Part shown: piece after piece, positions 35,169-44,977 of the stretch
How the letters are laid out: every line of letters starts with the position of its first letter
Numbering within the stretch: position 1 is the first letter of the stretch
Assembly: GCF_029854195.1 (NCBI RefSeq)
Contig: NZ_CP122960.1
Coordinates: 1,122,001 to 1,186,000 of the forward strand
Direction: 5' to 3'
Length of the DNA stretch: 64,000 nucleotides
Source: Amylibacter sp. IMCC11727
GTDB lineage: Bacteria > Pseudomonadota > Alphaproteobacteria > Rhodobacterales > Rhodobacteraceae
The notes under the pieces: generated by a model
Seen by the model: only the letters and a program-made list of their open reading frames with translations
What the model was told of the DNA's origin: nothing
Database searches by the model: none
Made by a program: the position numbers and the translations under genes

Positions 35169-38100
35169 TTATTCGAACTCTACCAGCAAATCCTTGGCGT
35201 CCACTTGGCTGCCTGCGGGGGCGTGAACGGCCTTAATCGTACCGTCTGTTTCTGCATGGATGCCTGTTTCCATTTTCATCGCTTCAATCGTCAAAAGCAT
35301 GTCGCCAGACTTTACCTTTTGGCCAGCGGCCACGACGACGGAAGAAATCACGCCCGGCATCGGGGCGCCGATGTGGGCGGAATTGCCTGCTTCGGCTTTG
35401 GGGCGTTTGGCGGTGCTGGCGGCGACTTTGCGGTCTGTTACGCGAATGGTGCGGGGTTGACCGTTCAGTTCAAAGAACACACGGGCTTCGCCGTTTTCAT
35501 CTGTTTCGCCAATGGCTTGCAGGCGGATTTCCAGCGTTTTACCGGGGTCGATTTCGGCGCTGATCTGTTCGGATGGTTCCATACCGTAGAAAAAGGTTTT
35601 CGTCGGCAGGGTGCGAACGGGGCCATAGGTGCGGTGGCGGCCCATGTAATCAAGGAAGACTTTGGGGTACATCAGGTAGCCATTGAGATCTTCGCCATCC
35701 ACGTCGAAACCCTCGAGCGTTTCTGACAGCTCTGCGCGTGTTGCATCTAGGTCGATGGGTTCCATATGCGCCCCAGGCCGTGTGGTGGCAGGTGTGTCGC
35801 CCTTGAGAATTTTCGACTGGATTTTGGTCGGGAAACCACCCGGAGGCTGGCCCAGATTGCCGCGCATCATATCAACCACGCTATCGGGGAAGGCCACGTC
35901 GGTTTTGGGGTTTTCCACGTCATCGCGTGTCAGGTTTTGGGACACCATCATCAGGGCCATGTCCCCGACCACTTTGGACGATGGGGTCACCTTAACAATG
36001 TCGCCGAACATTTGGTTCACGTCGGCGTAGGTTTGGGCCACTTCGTGCCAGCGATCCTCTAACCCCAAAGAGCGTGCTTGTGCCTTGAGGTTGGTGAATT
36101 GGCCGCCGGGCATTTCATGCAGGTAAACCTCGGATGCGGGGGCTGCGAGGCCGCTTTCAAAAGCAGCATATTGGCTGCGCACGCCTTCCCAGTAATCCGA
36201 GATTTCGCGCACGGCTGTCATGTCGAGCCCCGTATCACGGTCAGTGTGGCGCAAGCCTTCGACGATGGAACCAAGACAGGGTTGCGAAGTGCCGCCCGAA
36301 AACGCGTCCATGGCGGCGTCCACGGCATCGACGCCTGCTTCTGCTGCGGCAAGGATGGTTGCGCCTGCGATGCCTGATGTGTCGTGCGTGTGGAAATGAA
36401 TCGGCAAGCCGACTTCCTCTTTCAGGGCCTTAACCAGCACACGGGCGGCAGCGGGTTTCAAAAGACCAGCCATGTCTTTCAGGCCGATTAGATGCGCACC
36501 TGCGGCTTTCAGCTCTTTGCCCATGTTTGTGTAGTAATTCAGGTCATATTTGGCGCGATTGGGGTCCAAAATATCGCCTGTGTAACAAATTGTGCCTTCG
36601 CAGAGTTTGCCGTTTTCAACCACGGCATCCATAGCGACACGCATATTTTCAACCCAGTTGAGGCTGTCGAAGACGCGGAATACATCGACGCCCGTTTCCG
36701 CCGCTTGGCGCACAAATTCCTGTACCACATTGTCGGGATAGTTGGTGTAGCCCACGCCGTTGGAGGCGCGAAGGAGCATCTGCGTCATCAGGTTTGGCAT
36801 CTTGGCCCGCAGGTCGCGCAGGCGCTGCCACGGGCATTCTTGCAAGAAGCGGTATGCTACATCGAATGTCGCGCCGCCCCAGCATTCCACAGAGAAAAGT
36901 TGTGGCAGGTTGTGCGCGTAGGCATCAGCCACTTTGATCATATCGTGGCTACGCATACGGGTGGCGAGCAAGGATTGGTGCCCGTCGCGCATGGTGGTGT
37001 CTGTTAGCAGAAGTTGTTTCTGATCTGCCATCCAATCGATCACAGCTTCAGGGCCTTTGGATTCGAGCAGGTTTCGCGTCCCTGCCGCAGGCGCGTCGGC
37101 GCGAAGTTTCGGAGCCTTTGGGGCCTTGGCGGTCGCTGCTGGTTTTGGGCGACCTTCGACATCTGGGTGGCCGTTCACGGTGATATCGGCCACGTAGGTG
37201 AGGATTTTGGTGGCGCGGTCACGGCGCTTTTTAAAGCGGAACAGTTCGGGCGTCGTGTCGATGAATTTTGTGGTGTAGCTGTTGTCGAGGAAGGTTTCGT
37301 GTTTCAGCAGGTTTTCCACAAAAGCAATGTTGGTGGACACACCGCGGATACGGAATTCGCGCAAGGCGCGGTCCATGCGGGCGATGGCCTCGGATGGCGT
37401 TGGCGCCCATGCGGTGACTTTTTCCAATAGTGAATCATAGTATCGGGTGATGACCGCGCCTGAATAGGCGGTGCCGCCATCAAGACGGATACCCATGCCT
37501 GTGGCCCCGCGATAGGCGGTGATGCGGCCATAATCAGGGATAAAGTTGTTTTGCGGGTCTTCGGTTGTAACACGGCACTGCATGGCGTGGCCGCGTAGTT
37601 GAATATCCGCTTGGGAGGCAACGCCTGTGGCCTCTGCCAGTGTGGCGCCTTCGGCGATGCGGATTTGGGAGCGGACGATGTCGATGCCTGTGACTTCTTC
37701 GGTGACGGTGTGTTCCACTTGGACGCGGGGGTTCACCTCGATGAAGAAAAATTCTTCGGTGTCCATATCCATGAGGAATTCGACAGTGCCAGCACATTCG
37801 TATCCCACGTGAGCACAGATTTTGCGGCCCAAGGCGCACAAGGTTTCGCGCTGTTCTTGGGACAGGTATGGGGCGGGGGCGCGTTCCACGACCTTTTGGT
37901 TGCGGCGTTGGACGGAGCAATCTCGTTCCCAAAGGTGATAGATTTCACCGTGGCTATCGCCGAGGATTTGCACCTCTACGTGGCGGGCGCGTTGGACGAG
38001 GCGTTCGAGGTAGCCTTCGCCGTTGCCAAAGGCGGCTTCGGCTTCGCGGCGGCCTTCGAGCACTTTTTCTTCGAGCTCGTCTGGGGACATGATCGGGCGC

Positions 38101-38612
38101 ATTCCGCGACCACCACCGCCCCAAGACGCCTTGAGCATAAAGGGATAGCCCACTTCGGCGGCCATTTTATGCACTTGATCCATATCGTCGGGCAAAACTT
38201 CGGTGGCAGGAACAACGGGAACGCCAGCCTCAATCGCGACGCGGCGCGCGGAGGCTTTGTCGCCCAATTGGCGCATTGTTTCGGCTTTGGGGCCGATGAA
38301 CGTAAGGCCTGCGTCCGTGCAGGCATCTACGAAATCTGGGTTTTCGGACAGCAGGCCATAGCCTGGATGCACCGCGTCTGCGCCAGACATTTTGGCAACG
38401 CGAATGATTTCTTCGATGGAGAGATAGGCGGCGACAGGGCCAAGACCTTCGCCGATTTTATAGGCCTCATCTGCCTTAAATCGGTGTAGACCGAGTTTAT
38501 CCTCCTCCGCATAAACTGCGACCGTTCGCTTGCCCATTTCATTGGCAGCCCGCATGATACGGATGGCGATTTCACCACGGTTTGCAATTAGGATTTTGGA
38601 GAAGTTTTTCAT
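35169..38612 (-). CDS. pyc: Pyruvate carboxylase
   Basis: 1147-residue single-chain biotin enzyme making oxaloacetate from pyruvate, bicarbonate and ATP. Domains in order: biotin carboxylase (1-450; SWGGGGRGMRPI, FIEVNPRVQVEHTVTEE), carboxyltransferase (about 530-810; TTMRDGHQSLLATRMRSHD, HFHTHDTSG), the PYC/OADA tetramer domain (about 830-1030) and C-terminal biotinyl domain with EAMKMETG carrying the biotin lysine. An anaplerotic route usual in Rhodobacterales. It diverges from the UvrD-type helicase. Confidence 0.97.
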   Translation of the reverse strand: MKNFSKILIANRGEIAIRIMRAANEMGKRTVAVYAEEDKLGLHRFKADEAYKIGEGLGPVAAYLSIEEIIRVAKMSGADAVHPGYGLLSENPDFVDACTDAGLTFIGPKAETMRQLGDKASARRVAIEAGVPVVPATEVLPDDMDQVHKMAAEVGYPFMLKASWGGGGRGMRPIMSPDELEEKVLEGRREAEAAFGNGEGYLERLVQRARHVEVQILGDSHGEIYHLWERDCSVQRRNQKVVERAPAPYLSQEQRETLCALGRKICAHVGYECAGTVEFLMDMDTEEFFFIEVNPRVQVEHTVTEEVTGIDIVRSQIRIAEGATLAEATGVASQADIQLRGHAMQCRVTTEDPQNNFIPDYGRITAYRGATGMGIRLDGGTAYSGAVITRYYDSLLEKVTAWAPTPSEAIARMDRALREFRIRGVSTNIAFVENLLKHETFLDNSYTTKFIDTTPELFRFKKRRDRATKILTYVADITVNGHPDVEGRPKPAATAKAPKAPKLRADAPAAGTRNLLESKGPEAVIDWMADQKQLLLTDTTMRDGHQSLLATRMRSHDMIKVADAYAHNLPQLFSVECWGGATFDVAYRFLQECPWQRLRDLRAKMPNLMTQMLLRASNGVGYTNYPDNVVQEFVRQAAETGVDVFRVFDSLNWVENMRVAMDAVVENGKLCEGTICYTGDILDPNRAKYDLNYYTNMGKELKAAGAHLIGLKDMAGLLKPAAARVLVKALKEEVGLPIHFHTHDTSGIAGATILAAAEAGVDAVDAAMDAFSGGTSQPCLGSIVEGLRHTDRDTGLDMTAVREISDYWEGVRSQYAAFESGLAAPASEVYLHEMPGGQFTNLKAQARSLGLEDRWHEVAQTYADVNQMFGDIVKVTPSSKVVGDMALMMVSQNLTRDDVENPKTDVAFPDSVVDMMRGNLGQPPGGFPTKIQSKILKGDTPATTRPGAHMEPIDLDATRAELSETLEGFDVDGEDLNGYLMYPKVFLDYMGRHRTYGPVRTLPTKTFFYGMEPSEQISAEIDPGKTLEIRLQAIGETDENGEARVFFELNGQPRTIRVTDRKVAASTAKRPKAEAGNSAHIGAPMPGVISSVVVAAGQKVKSGDMLLTIEAMKMETGIHAETDGTIKAVHAPAGSQVDAKDLLVEFE

Positions 38613-38794
38613 AAATCACGGTCCTTAAGGTGGTGAGTTTCCGTAGGGGTAGCGCCAGTTACATTTTGTTACAATCGGCAATTGCTGCAGTGCAGTAAAT
38701 GCGACAGGTTTAACGTTAACCGCGAAATGAAGGGAAAGAACATTTTGCGAACATAGACTTTATCTTGTTTCAGGATCGGGTTAGGTAAGAAACC

Positions 38795-41173
38795 ATGAGC
38801 AGTTGGGAAGAATCAGACGCCTTTGAAGCGGCGGCCAATATTCCGTTGTCGCAGCGCGCCATGGGCGTGCGGCCTGCGCCCTATTTGGATGGGCTGAACC
38901 CAGCACAACGCGAAGCGGTGGAGCAGTTGGATGGCCCTGTTTTGATGTTGGCAGGGGCGGGCACGGGCAAGACCAAGGCGCTGACCACGCGCATTGTGCA
39001 TTTGATGAACACAGGGCGGGTGCAGCCGAATGAGATTTTGGCGGTGACGTTCACGAACAAAGCTGCGCGGGAAATGAAGAACCGTGTGGGTGGTATGCTC
39101 GGCGAGATGGTGGAGGGGATGCCGTGGCTCGGCACGTTCCATAGTCTGAGCGTAAAGCTGTTGCGGCGGCATGCGGAATTGGTTGGGTTAAAATCGAATT
39201 TCACGATTTTGGATACGGACGATCAGATCAGACTGCTGAAACAGTTGATCCAAGCAGAGCATATTGATGACAAACGTTGGCCTGCGCGAATGTTGGCGGG
39301 GTTGATTGACGGGTGGAAGAACCGTGCGTTGACGCCTGATAAGGTTCCTGCGTCTGACGCAGCGGCGTTCAATCACAAAGGCAGTGATCTGTATGAGGCG
39401 TATCAGGAACGGTTGAAGGTGCTGAACGCCTGCGATTTTGGCGATCTGCTGCTGCATGTGGTGACGATTTTTCAGAAATACCCAGATGTGTTGGCGAAGT
39501 ATCAGCAGTGGTTCAAATACATTTTGGTGGACGAGTATCAGGACACCAACGTGGCGCAGTATATGTGGCTGCGGTTATTGGCGGCGGATCACAAGAACAT
39601 TTGTTGCGTCGGCGATGACGACCAGTCGATTTATGGCTGGCGCGGGGCCGAGGTGGGCAACATTCTGCGGTTTGAGAAAGACTTTCCGGGCGCGAAAACG
39701 GTGCGGTTGGAGCAGAATTATCGCTCGACCAAGCATATTCTGGGCGCTGCCAGTGGTGTGATTGCTGGGAATGAAACGCGTTTGGGTAAGACGCTGTTTA
39801 CGGACCGCGATGACGGCGAAAAGGTGCGCCTGATCGGGCATTGGGACGGGGAGGAAGAGGCGCGCTGGATCGGTGAAGAAATCGAGGCGTTTCAAAGCGG
39901 GACACGCGGGCACGACCCGATAAACCCAGAAAACATGGCGATTTTGGTTCGCGCGTCCCATCAGATGCGGGCGTTTGAGGATCGGTTTTTGACCATTGGC
40001 TTGCCGTACCGTGTGATTGGCGGACCACGGTTTTATGAACGGATGGAAATTCGCGATGCGATGGCCTATTTCCGTGTCGCCGTAAGCTCGGATGACAGTT
40101 TGGCGTTTGAGCGGATCGTGAACACGCCGCGTCGTGGGGTGGGCGACAAGGCCATTCAAACGATCAATCAGGTGGCGCGGGAAAACGGCGTTTCCATGAT
40201 CGAAGGCGCTCGGATTGCGGTGCAATCGGGGGCGTTGAAGGGCAAAGCGCTGTCTGGAGTGCGTGAGTTGGTGGCGGGGTTTGATCGCTGGTCTGGGCTG
40301 ATCCATCAGGACAAACTGAGCCACATCGAAATTGCCGAACAGATTTTGGATGAATCTGGCTACACTGATCACTGGAAAAACGACAAAACGCCCGAAGCGC
40401 CTGGACGGTTGGAGAACCTGAAAGAACTGGTCAAAGCGTTGGAATTGTTTGAAAATATGCAAGGGTTTTTGGAGCACGTCAGCCTTATCATGGACAATGA
40501 ACAGGACGATGGGCAGCCCAAGGTTTCGATCATGACGTTGCACGCGGCCAAGGGTTTGGAATTTCCCGTGGTGTTTTTGCCCGGCTGGGAAGATGGTTTG
40601 TTTCCATCGCAACGGTCCATGGATGAAAGCGGGCTGAAGGGGATCGAGGAAGAACGGCGACTGGCCTATGTGGGGATCACGCGGGCCGAGGAGTTTTGCA
40701 CGATTTCATTTGCATCCAATCGGTTGGTGTTTGGGCAGTGGCAATCATCCATGCCAAGCCGTTTCATTGACGAACTGCCAGAACAGCATGTGGATGTGTT
40801 AACACCGCCCGGGCTTTATGGTGGGAATTTTGGCGCTGCGGCCAGCAGTCACACGTCTGAAGGTGCGTCCAAGGGCTCTGATTTGATGGACAAGGCGAGC
40901 CGTGCGGATGCGTATAACTCACCTGGTTGGCGGCGGATGCAGGCGCGATCTGCGCAGCGCGGGATGAGCCAACCGCGGGAAGGCGCGAACCTGACTATTG
41001 ATAGTCAGGCTGTGTCTTCGTTTGGCCTTGGGGATCGGGTGTTTCACCAGAAATTCGGCTATGGCGCGGTGATCGGGATCGAAGGCGACAAGCTGGAAAT
41101 CTCGTTCGATAAGGCGGGCGTGAAAAAGGTCGTTGGCAGTTTTGTAACCGCCCCTGACGATCTGCCGTTTTAA
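38795..41173 (+). CDS. UvrD/PcrA-type superfamily I DNA helicase
   Basis: 792 residues. Helicase motifs: LNPAQREAVEQLDGPVLMLA (Q motif), AGAGTGKTKALTTRI (Walker A), GTFHSLSVKLLRR (Ia), LVDEYQDTN (II), DDDQSIYGWRGAE (III), VRLEQNYRSTKHI (IV), MTLHAAKGLEFPVVF (V) and LAYVGITRAEE (VI). The C-terminal 75 residues hold the UvrD/PcrA RNA-polymerase-binding fold (GLGDRVFHQKFGYGAVIGIE). It acts in DNA repair and replication. Whether to call it uvrD or pcrA is a naming matter. It overlaps the M50 protease stop by four bases. Confidence 0.95.
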   Translation: MSSWEESDAFEAAANIPLSQRAMGVRPAPYLDGLNPAQREAVEQLDGPVLMLAGAGTGKTKALTTRIVHLMNTGRVQPNEILAVTFTNKAAREMKNRVGGMLGEMVEGMPWLGTFHSLSVKLLRRHAELVGLKSNFTILDTDDQIRLLKQLIQAEHIDDKRWPARMLAGLIDGWKNRALTPDKVPASDAAAFNHKGSDLYEAYQERLKVLNACDFGDLLLHVVTIFQKYPDVLAKYQQWFKYILVDEYQDTNVAQYMWLRLLAADHKNICCVGDDDQSIYGWRGAEVGNILRFEKDFPGAKTVRLEQNYRSTKHILGAASGVIAGNETRLGKTLFTDRDDGEKVRLIGHWDGEEEARWIGEEIEAFQSGTRGHDPINPENMAILVRASHQMRAFEDRFLTIGLPYRVIGGPRFYERMEIRDAMAYFRVAVSSDDSLAFERIVNTPRRGVGDKAIQTINQVARENGVSMIEGARIAVQSGALKGKALSGVRELVAGFDRWSGLIHQDKLSHIEIAEQILDESGYTDHWKNDKTPEAPGRLENLKELVKALELFENMQGFLEHVSLIMDNEQDDGQPKVSIMTLHAAKGLEFPVVFLPGWEDGLFPSQRSMDESGLKGIEEERRLAYVGITRAEEFCTISFASNRLVFGQWQSSMPSRFIDELPEQHVDVLTPPGLYGGNFGAAASSHTSEGASKGSDLMDKASRADAYNSPGWRRMQARSAQRGMSQPREGANLTIDSQAVSSFGLGDRVFHQKFGYGAVIGIEGDKLEISFDKAGVKKVVGSFVTAPDDLPF

Positions 41174-41832
41174 CCTAGCGTGCCGCGAAACATCTGCCAA
41201 TGGGTGCGGATGGATGGCATGAATATCAGCAAAAAGCCGAGCAAGACAAAGCAGGCGATCATAGCGGGGATCCACAATACCGCACAGACCAACCCGACGA
41301 ATCCTGCGATTTTAATGGCCCTGTCACGATCAAAAAATCGCATCATGGTCAGGAAAAACAATTTCCCGCCATCCAGCGGTTGCACTGGGATCATATTGAG
41401 GCAGAACAGGAAAAAATTGATGCTGTAAAACCAGTAAACGTATTTCCCAAGCCAATAAAAACTGCTTTCGATCACAAACGGATAGGCCAAGCCGAAGATG
41501 GCCCACAAAGCGAGATTTACGATGGGGCCCATGGCCACGACGAATTCTTCTTCGGCACGTGGCAGGACGCGATACCCTTCGCAAAAGCCACCGCCGCCGT
41601 AAATCATCACCCGTTTGACGCTGTGGCCTTGGACCAATGTGCCCCATGCGTGGCCAAATTCGTGCAGGAAAATCGCCAGAAGGATCAGCAGGAAATAGAT
41701 GATGTTATCAAGTTGGATGCCATTTTGCGGTTGGATGAAAATAAAGGCGAGCAAGAAAATAGATGCGCCGATTTCAACAGGAACCCCAAAAGGGCCGCGA
41801 AATGTGAAAATGGGGGTGTCGTTTGTAAACAC
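41170..41832 (-). CDS. M50-type (site-2 protease-like) membrane metalloprotease
   Basis: 220 residues, about five hydrophobic segments. The zinc site HEFGHAWG lies in the first third and the third ligand in NMIPVQPLDGGKLFF near residue 150, as in M50B proteases that cleave membrane-embedded signalling proteins. No PDZ domain is present. Its 3' end overlaps the helicase gene convergently by four bases. Confidence 0.88.
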   Translation of the reverse strand: MFTNDTPIFTFRGPFGVPVEIGASIFLLAFIFIQPQNGIQLDNIIYFLLILLAIFLHEFGHAWGTLVQGHSVKRVMIYGGGGFCEGYRVLPRAEEEFVVAMGPIVNLALWAIFGLAYPFVIESSFYWLGKYVYWFYSINFFLFCLNMIPVQPLDGGKLFFLTMMRFFDRDRAIKIAGFVGLVCAVLWIPAMIACFVLLGFLLIFMPSIRTHWQMFRGTLG

Positions 41833-41935
41833 GGGAGAGCCTGCTCTTAAATTTGTTTTCCTATGAGTATGGGAAATAAAACTGTGCGGCTATGCGTGAA
41901 TTGGAGAAAGTTATCTGTTGTGGTGTCTGGGACGC

Positions 41936-41973
41936 AAGAAAAAGGGTGCCAAGCGGTTTGCAAGGCACCCTTT
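41936..41973 (-). terminator. Terminator of the DUF1127 gene
   Basis: Stem AAAGGGTGCC/GGCACCCTTT (41941-41950 with 41964-41973), followed on the minus strand by TTTTTCTT. It lies 35 bp after the DUF1127 stop. Confidence 0.82.
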
Positions 41974-42008
41974 CGTTTGCAAGCAGACGGCAGCTAACTG
42001 TAAAACAA

Positions 42009-42221
42009 TTAGGCGCCGTAAACAGCTTCCATGGCGACTGATTTAATGGCGCTGCGGTTCAAGCCCAGATCGTCCAGTTCTTTTGAAGACAGGTTGTTCA
42101 GCTCGGACACTGTTTTGCGATACGCACGGTATTGAACGGCAGCTTCGATGGCGCTGAATACAGGTGTGAACAGGTTTGAGAGGGCAGGTACGGCAGTTGT
42201 GTTTGTTGCGAATGTAGACAT
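42009..42221 (-). CDS. DUF1127 small protein
   Basis: 70 residues with the arginine/leucine-rich DUF1127 helix (YRAYRKTVSELNNLSSKELDDLGLNRS, about residues 31-57). In Rhodobacter sphaeroides a DUF1127 protein (CcaF1) binds RNA and is co-transcribed with anti-Shine-Dalgarno small RNAs; here a similar small RNA is encoded 136 bp upstream on the same strand. Ribosome site AAAGGA precedes ATG 42221. Own terminator downstream. Confidence 0.9.
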   Translation of the reverse strand: MSTFATNTTAVPALSNLFTPVFSAIEAAVQYRAYRKTVSELNNLSSKELDDLGLNRSAIKSVAMEAVYGA

Positions 42222-42356
42222 GGGTCAGGTCCTTTTGTCTGTGTGTCGTTTTCTGCTGCTGAATGTATGGGTTCTGGAAAAATTGAGTAGGCAGATATTG
42301 GTCAAAACCGATATGCGCTGGATGCATGGGTCGGGGCGTGATGCTGGGCCTGAGCA

Positions 42357-42440
42357 TAAAAAAACGACGGTGCGAGGGAGGCGCACCGTCGTTAAAAATA
42401 AGATTGCGTCAACAGGGAGGAAAAGCGCAATCTGGTATTT
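42357..42440 (-). ncRNA. Candidate cuckoo/CcsR-like small RNA with two CCUCCC loops
   Basis: Minus-strand RNA predicted from structure. First hairpin: arms 42426-42433 and 42401-42408 (AGATTGCG/CGCAATCT), loop containing UCCUCCCU. Second hairpin: a perfect 12-bp stem (42382-42393 with 42363-42374), loop CCUCCCU, followed by a run of seven T, thus a terminator. Both loops are complementary to Shine-Dalgarno sequence GGGAGG, the hallmark of this alphaproteobacterial RNA family. CTTGAA on the minus strand (RNA-upstream, about 42473-42478) could be a heat-shock type -35. The 5' end is a guess. Confidence 0.65.
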
Positions 42441-42618
42441 CAGCCCAATTCGGCTGCTTGCTAGGGCTACATTCAAGGGACAGCCCGCTTTCGCGGTAGG
42501 GGAGGAACTGCTTGTCCATGTTTGCCGAAGCGTTGAGACTAATTTAGGCTGCGGTGCAGCATTGGAGTAGTCAGGTTTTTTGCAATTCCGCTATGCGTTT
42601 TTTGCATGGCTTGCGGGG

Positions 42619-43473
42619 TTAATCCAAAGCTTTGTCAGAAGGGCAAAAGGCTTTGCTGTCTTTTTCTGGCTGCGCGTTAGGGCAAAAAAGTTGTTTGTTT
42701 TCAACGCGAAAATTAGAGATAGCCTGTTGGCCTGTTTCAGATGTGATCCAATCCGCGAAGCGCCGAGCTGACTCGACGTCCACATGGGGATGACGTGTTG
42801 GATTTACCAAAATGAGACCATAGGGATTGCGCAACACTGGTTGCCCTTGAAACAGAATCTGTAGATTTTGGGTGTTCCCAAAGGACAGCCACGTGCCTCG
42901 ATCTGACATCAAATAGGCATCCGTTGCGGCCGCCATGTTCAATGCGGCCCCCATACCTGCGCCGATTTCACGATACCAGGCGCCATTTGGGGACAGGCCC
43001 GCATCACGCCACATTTCCTGTTCTTTCTTATGGGTCCCACTGTCATCTCCGCGCGAAATAAACAGGGGGGTGGTTTTGGCGAGTCTCTGAAAGACATCTT
43101 TCACGCTGGTGGCGTTTGCCACATCCGCGGGATCAGAGGCGGGGCCAATAATGACAAAGTCATTGTACATAACATCGCGTCGATCAATGCCGAACCCTTC
43201 CGTCACAAAGGCGTCTTCGGAGGGGCGGTGATGTACCAAGAGCGCATCCGCATCGCCGTTTTCCGCGATTTTAATGGCTTGGCCTGTGCCAACGGCAACC
43301 ACATTGACGCGAATGCCTGTGTCGGCTTCGAATTGAGGCAGTAGATACCGATAAAGCCCTGAATTTTGCGTCGAAGTGGTCGAGGCCAGCGTGATGGCGT
43401 TTTCCGCGAGCGACATGGACCCGCAGAGCATGAGTGCCAAAATGGATCCGATAAAGGAGGTGCTAATTTTCAT
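42619..43473 (-). CDS. tupA: Tungstate ABC transporter, substrate-binding protein
   Basis: 284 residues. Signal peptide about 1-23 (LALMLCGSMSLA), then the TupA core with oxyanion-binding TLASTTSTQNSGLYRYLLP, VVAVGTGQAIKIAENGDADA and SRGDDSGTHKKEQEMWRDAG. It captures tungstate (or molybdate) in the periplasm. The C-terminal tail has two cysteines (QLFCPNAQ and KAFCPSDK) beyond the usual end. Its ATG overlaps the tupC stop by four bases. Last gene of tupB-tupC-tupA. Confidence 0.92.
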   Translation of the reverse strand: MKISTSFIGSILALMLCGSMSLAENAITLASTTSTQNSGLYRYLLPQFEADTGIRVNVVAVGTGQAIKIAENGDADALLVHHRPSEDAFVTEGFGIDRRDVMYNDFVIIGPASDPADVANATSVKDVFQRLAKTTPLFISRGDDSGTHKKEQEMWRDAGLSPNGAWYREIGAGMGAALNMAAATDAYLMSDRGTWLSFGNTQNLQILFQGQPVLRNPYGLILVNPTRHPHVDVESARRFADWITSETGQQAISNFRVENKQLFCPNAQPEKDSKAFCPSDKALD

Positions 43474-44168
43474 AAAAGCTGGCCTTGCAGGAAGTGAACG
43501 GCGTCGTCGCTTTTTGGCTGTGAAAAGAAGTCTTTGGCAAGAGCGTTTTCGCGCAAACGCCCGTTTGTGAAAAACAAAACGCGGTGGGCCATGCGACGGG
43601 TTTGGACCAAATCGTGATGGGCCATGAGAATAGGCGTGGAGCGTGCCACATCAGAGATGATGGCTTCCATGTCTTGGGTTGCGGCGGGGTCGAGGCCCGC
43701 AAAGGGCTCATCGAGCAGCAAAACTTCGGGATCAGCAACCAGTGCGCGTGCAAGGTTCATGCGGCGCAGTTCACCGCCTGATAATGTGGCGGCAGGGGTA
43801 TTGGCGCGATCAGACAGGCGGGCGCGGTGCAAGGCCGCGTCGATTTTGGCTTTGCGGTCAGCGCGCGCGATGCCGTGGGATTGTAAGGCAAAGTCGATGT
43901 TGGCCTGTACCGTGCGGCGCAGCACGACAGGCGTTTGCAGCATATAGCCTCGGGTTGCACGGTTCTGATCGGCGGTGATACCACCCCATTGCACAACGCC
44001 ATCTGACAGGGTTAGTGTGCCGTGGCAGGCCGCCAGAAACAGCGATTTTCCTGCGCCGTTGGGCCCAAGCACGGCTGTGATTCCAATCAGGGACTGATCA
44101 AACGTGATCGGCCCGAGCAGGACGTCGTCCCCTGATGATACCGTTAGATTTTCCAAAGAAAGCTGCAT
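43470..44168 (-). CDS. tupC: Tungstate ABC transporter, ATP-binding protein
   Basis: 232-residue ABC ATPase: Walker A LGPNGAGKSLFLA, signature ATLSGGELRRMNLARALVADP, Walker B VLLLDEPFAGLD, and H-loop LMAHHD. The Q-loop is in YMLQTPVVL. It drives import of tungstate with TupB and TupA. It overlaps tupB by one base (TAATG) and tupA by four, so the three are translationally coupled. Confidence 0.92.
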   Translation of the reverse strand: MQLSLENLTVSSGDDVLLGPITFDQSLIGITAVLGPNGAGKSLFLAACHGTLTLSDGVVQWGGITADQNRATRGYMLQTPVVLRRTVQANIDFALQSHGIARADRKAKIDAALHRARLSDRANTPAATLSGGELRRMNLARALVADPEVLLLDEPFAGLDPAATQDMEAIISDVARSTPILMAHHDLVQTRRMAHRVLFFTNGRLRENALAKDFFSQPKSDDAVHFLQGQLL

Positions 44169-44869
44169 TATTGGCGGACCATCTGATATTTTTCACCCAT
44201 TCGGGCGATGGTGTGGGTCAACAGGTTTACTGAAAAGGCGATGACCAACAAAACGATGCCAAGGGCAAGCGCCAGTTGCAGGTTCCCTTTGGAGGTTTCC
44301 AGCGCGATGGTTGTGGTCATCACACGGGTCAGTCCATTGATGTTGCCCCCCACGATGATGACAGCGCCCACTTCGGCCAAGGCGCGACCAAACCCTGCGA
44401 GGATGGCAACGGACACGGCAAAACGCGCATCCCAGATGATCGTGCGAATGCGCAAGCTGCGGGGCGTGTCGAGTGCATTAAACAGGCTGATGTATTCGCG
44501 GTTGAGCGGTTGCACCGCTTGGTGAGTGAGCGACAGAATGATTGGGAAAATCAAAATGGTTTGCGCGATGATCATGGCCGTTGGCGTGAACAACAAGCCT
44601 AGATCGCCAAGCGGACCAGAGCGCGACAACAAAAGGTAAACCGCAAGGCCCACCACCACAGGGGGCAGGGCCATAAAGGCGCTGGAGATTACCAACAACA
44701 GACGGCGCCCCGGAAATTGTAGGATAGCGAGTGCAGCCCCTGCGGGGATTGCGAATAAGGCTGCAATCAGCGTGGCAGACAAGGACACCCGCAACGACAA
44801 TGCGATGATGGTCATCAGGTCTTTGTCACCTGATAGGATCAGACCAATGGCAGTTGTGAAAATTTCCAT
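44168..44869 (-). CDS. tupB: Tungstate ABC transporter, permease
   Basis: 233 residues from ATG 44869 (MEIFTTAIGLILSGDKDLMT). The same frame stays open far upstream (to 46225), but that part is antisense to mrp and not coding. About five membrane segments; the permease-ATPase contact loop (EAA motif) is NALDTPRSLRIRTIIWDAR followed by GFGRALAEVGAVIIVGGN. It is the first gene of the operon, divergent from mrp. Confidence 0.92.
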   Translation of the reverse strand: MEIFTTAIGLILSGDKDLMTIIALSLRVSLSATLIAALFAIPAGAALAILQFPGRRLLLVISSAFMALPPVVVGLAVYLLLSRSGPLGDLGLLFTPTAMIIAQTILIFPIILSLTHQAVQPLNREYISLFNALDTPRSLRIRTIIWDARFAVSVAILAGFGRALAEVGAVIIVGGNINGLTRVMTTTIALETSKGNLQLALALGIVLLVIAFSVNLLTHTIARMGEKYQMVRQ

Positions 44870-44977
44870 GGGTTTTGTCTGCGCTTGCGGCGCTTCGCCT
44901 CTTGCCCTTTTGTGCGTGATGGACAAGTTAAGGCCTGAGCGCGGTGGAGCGCAACCTCGGATCAAGGAAATCGTCAC

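Noticed and set aside
37599..38489. 296-codon plus-strand frame inside pyc
   Set aside because: Antisense shadow of the biotin carboxylase domain, no ribosome site and no recognisable domain.
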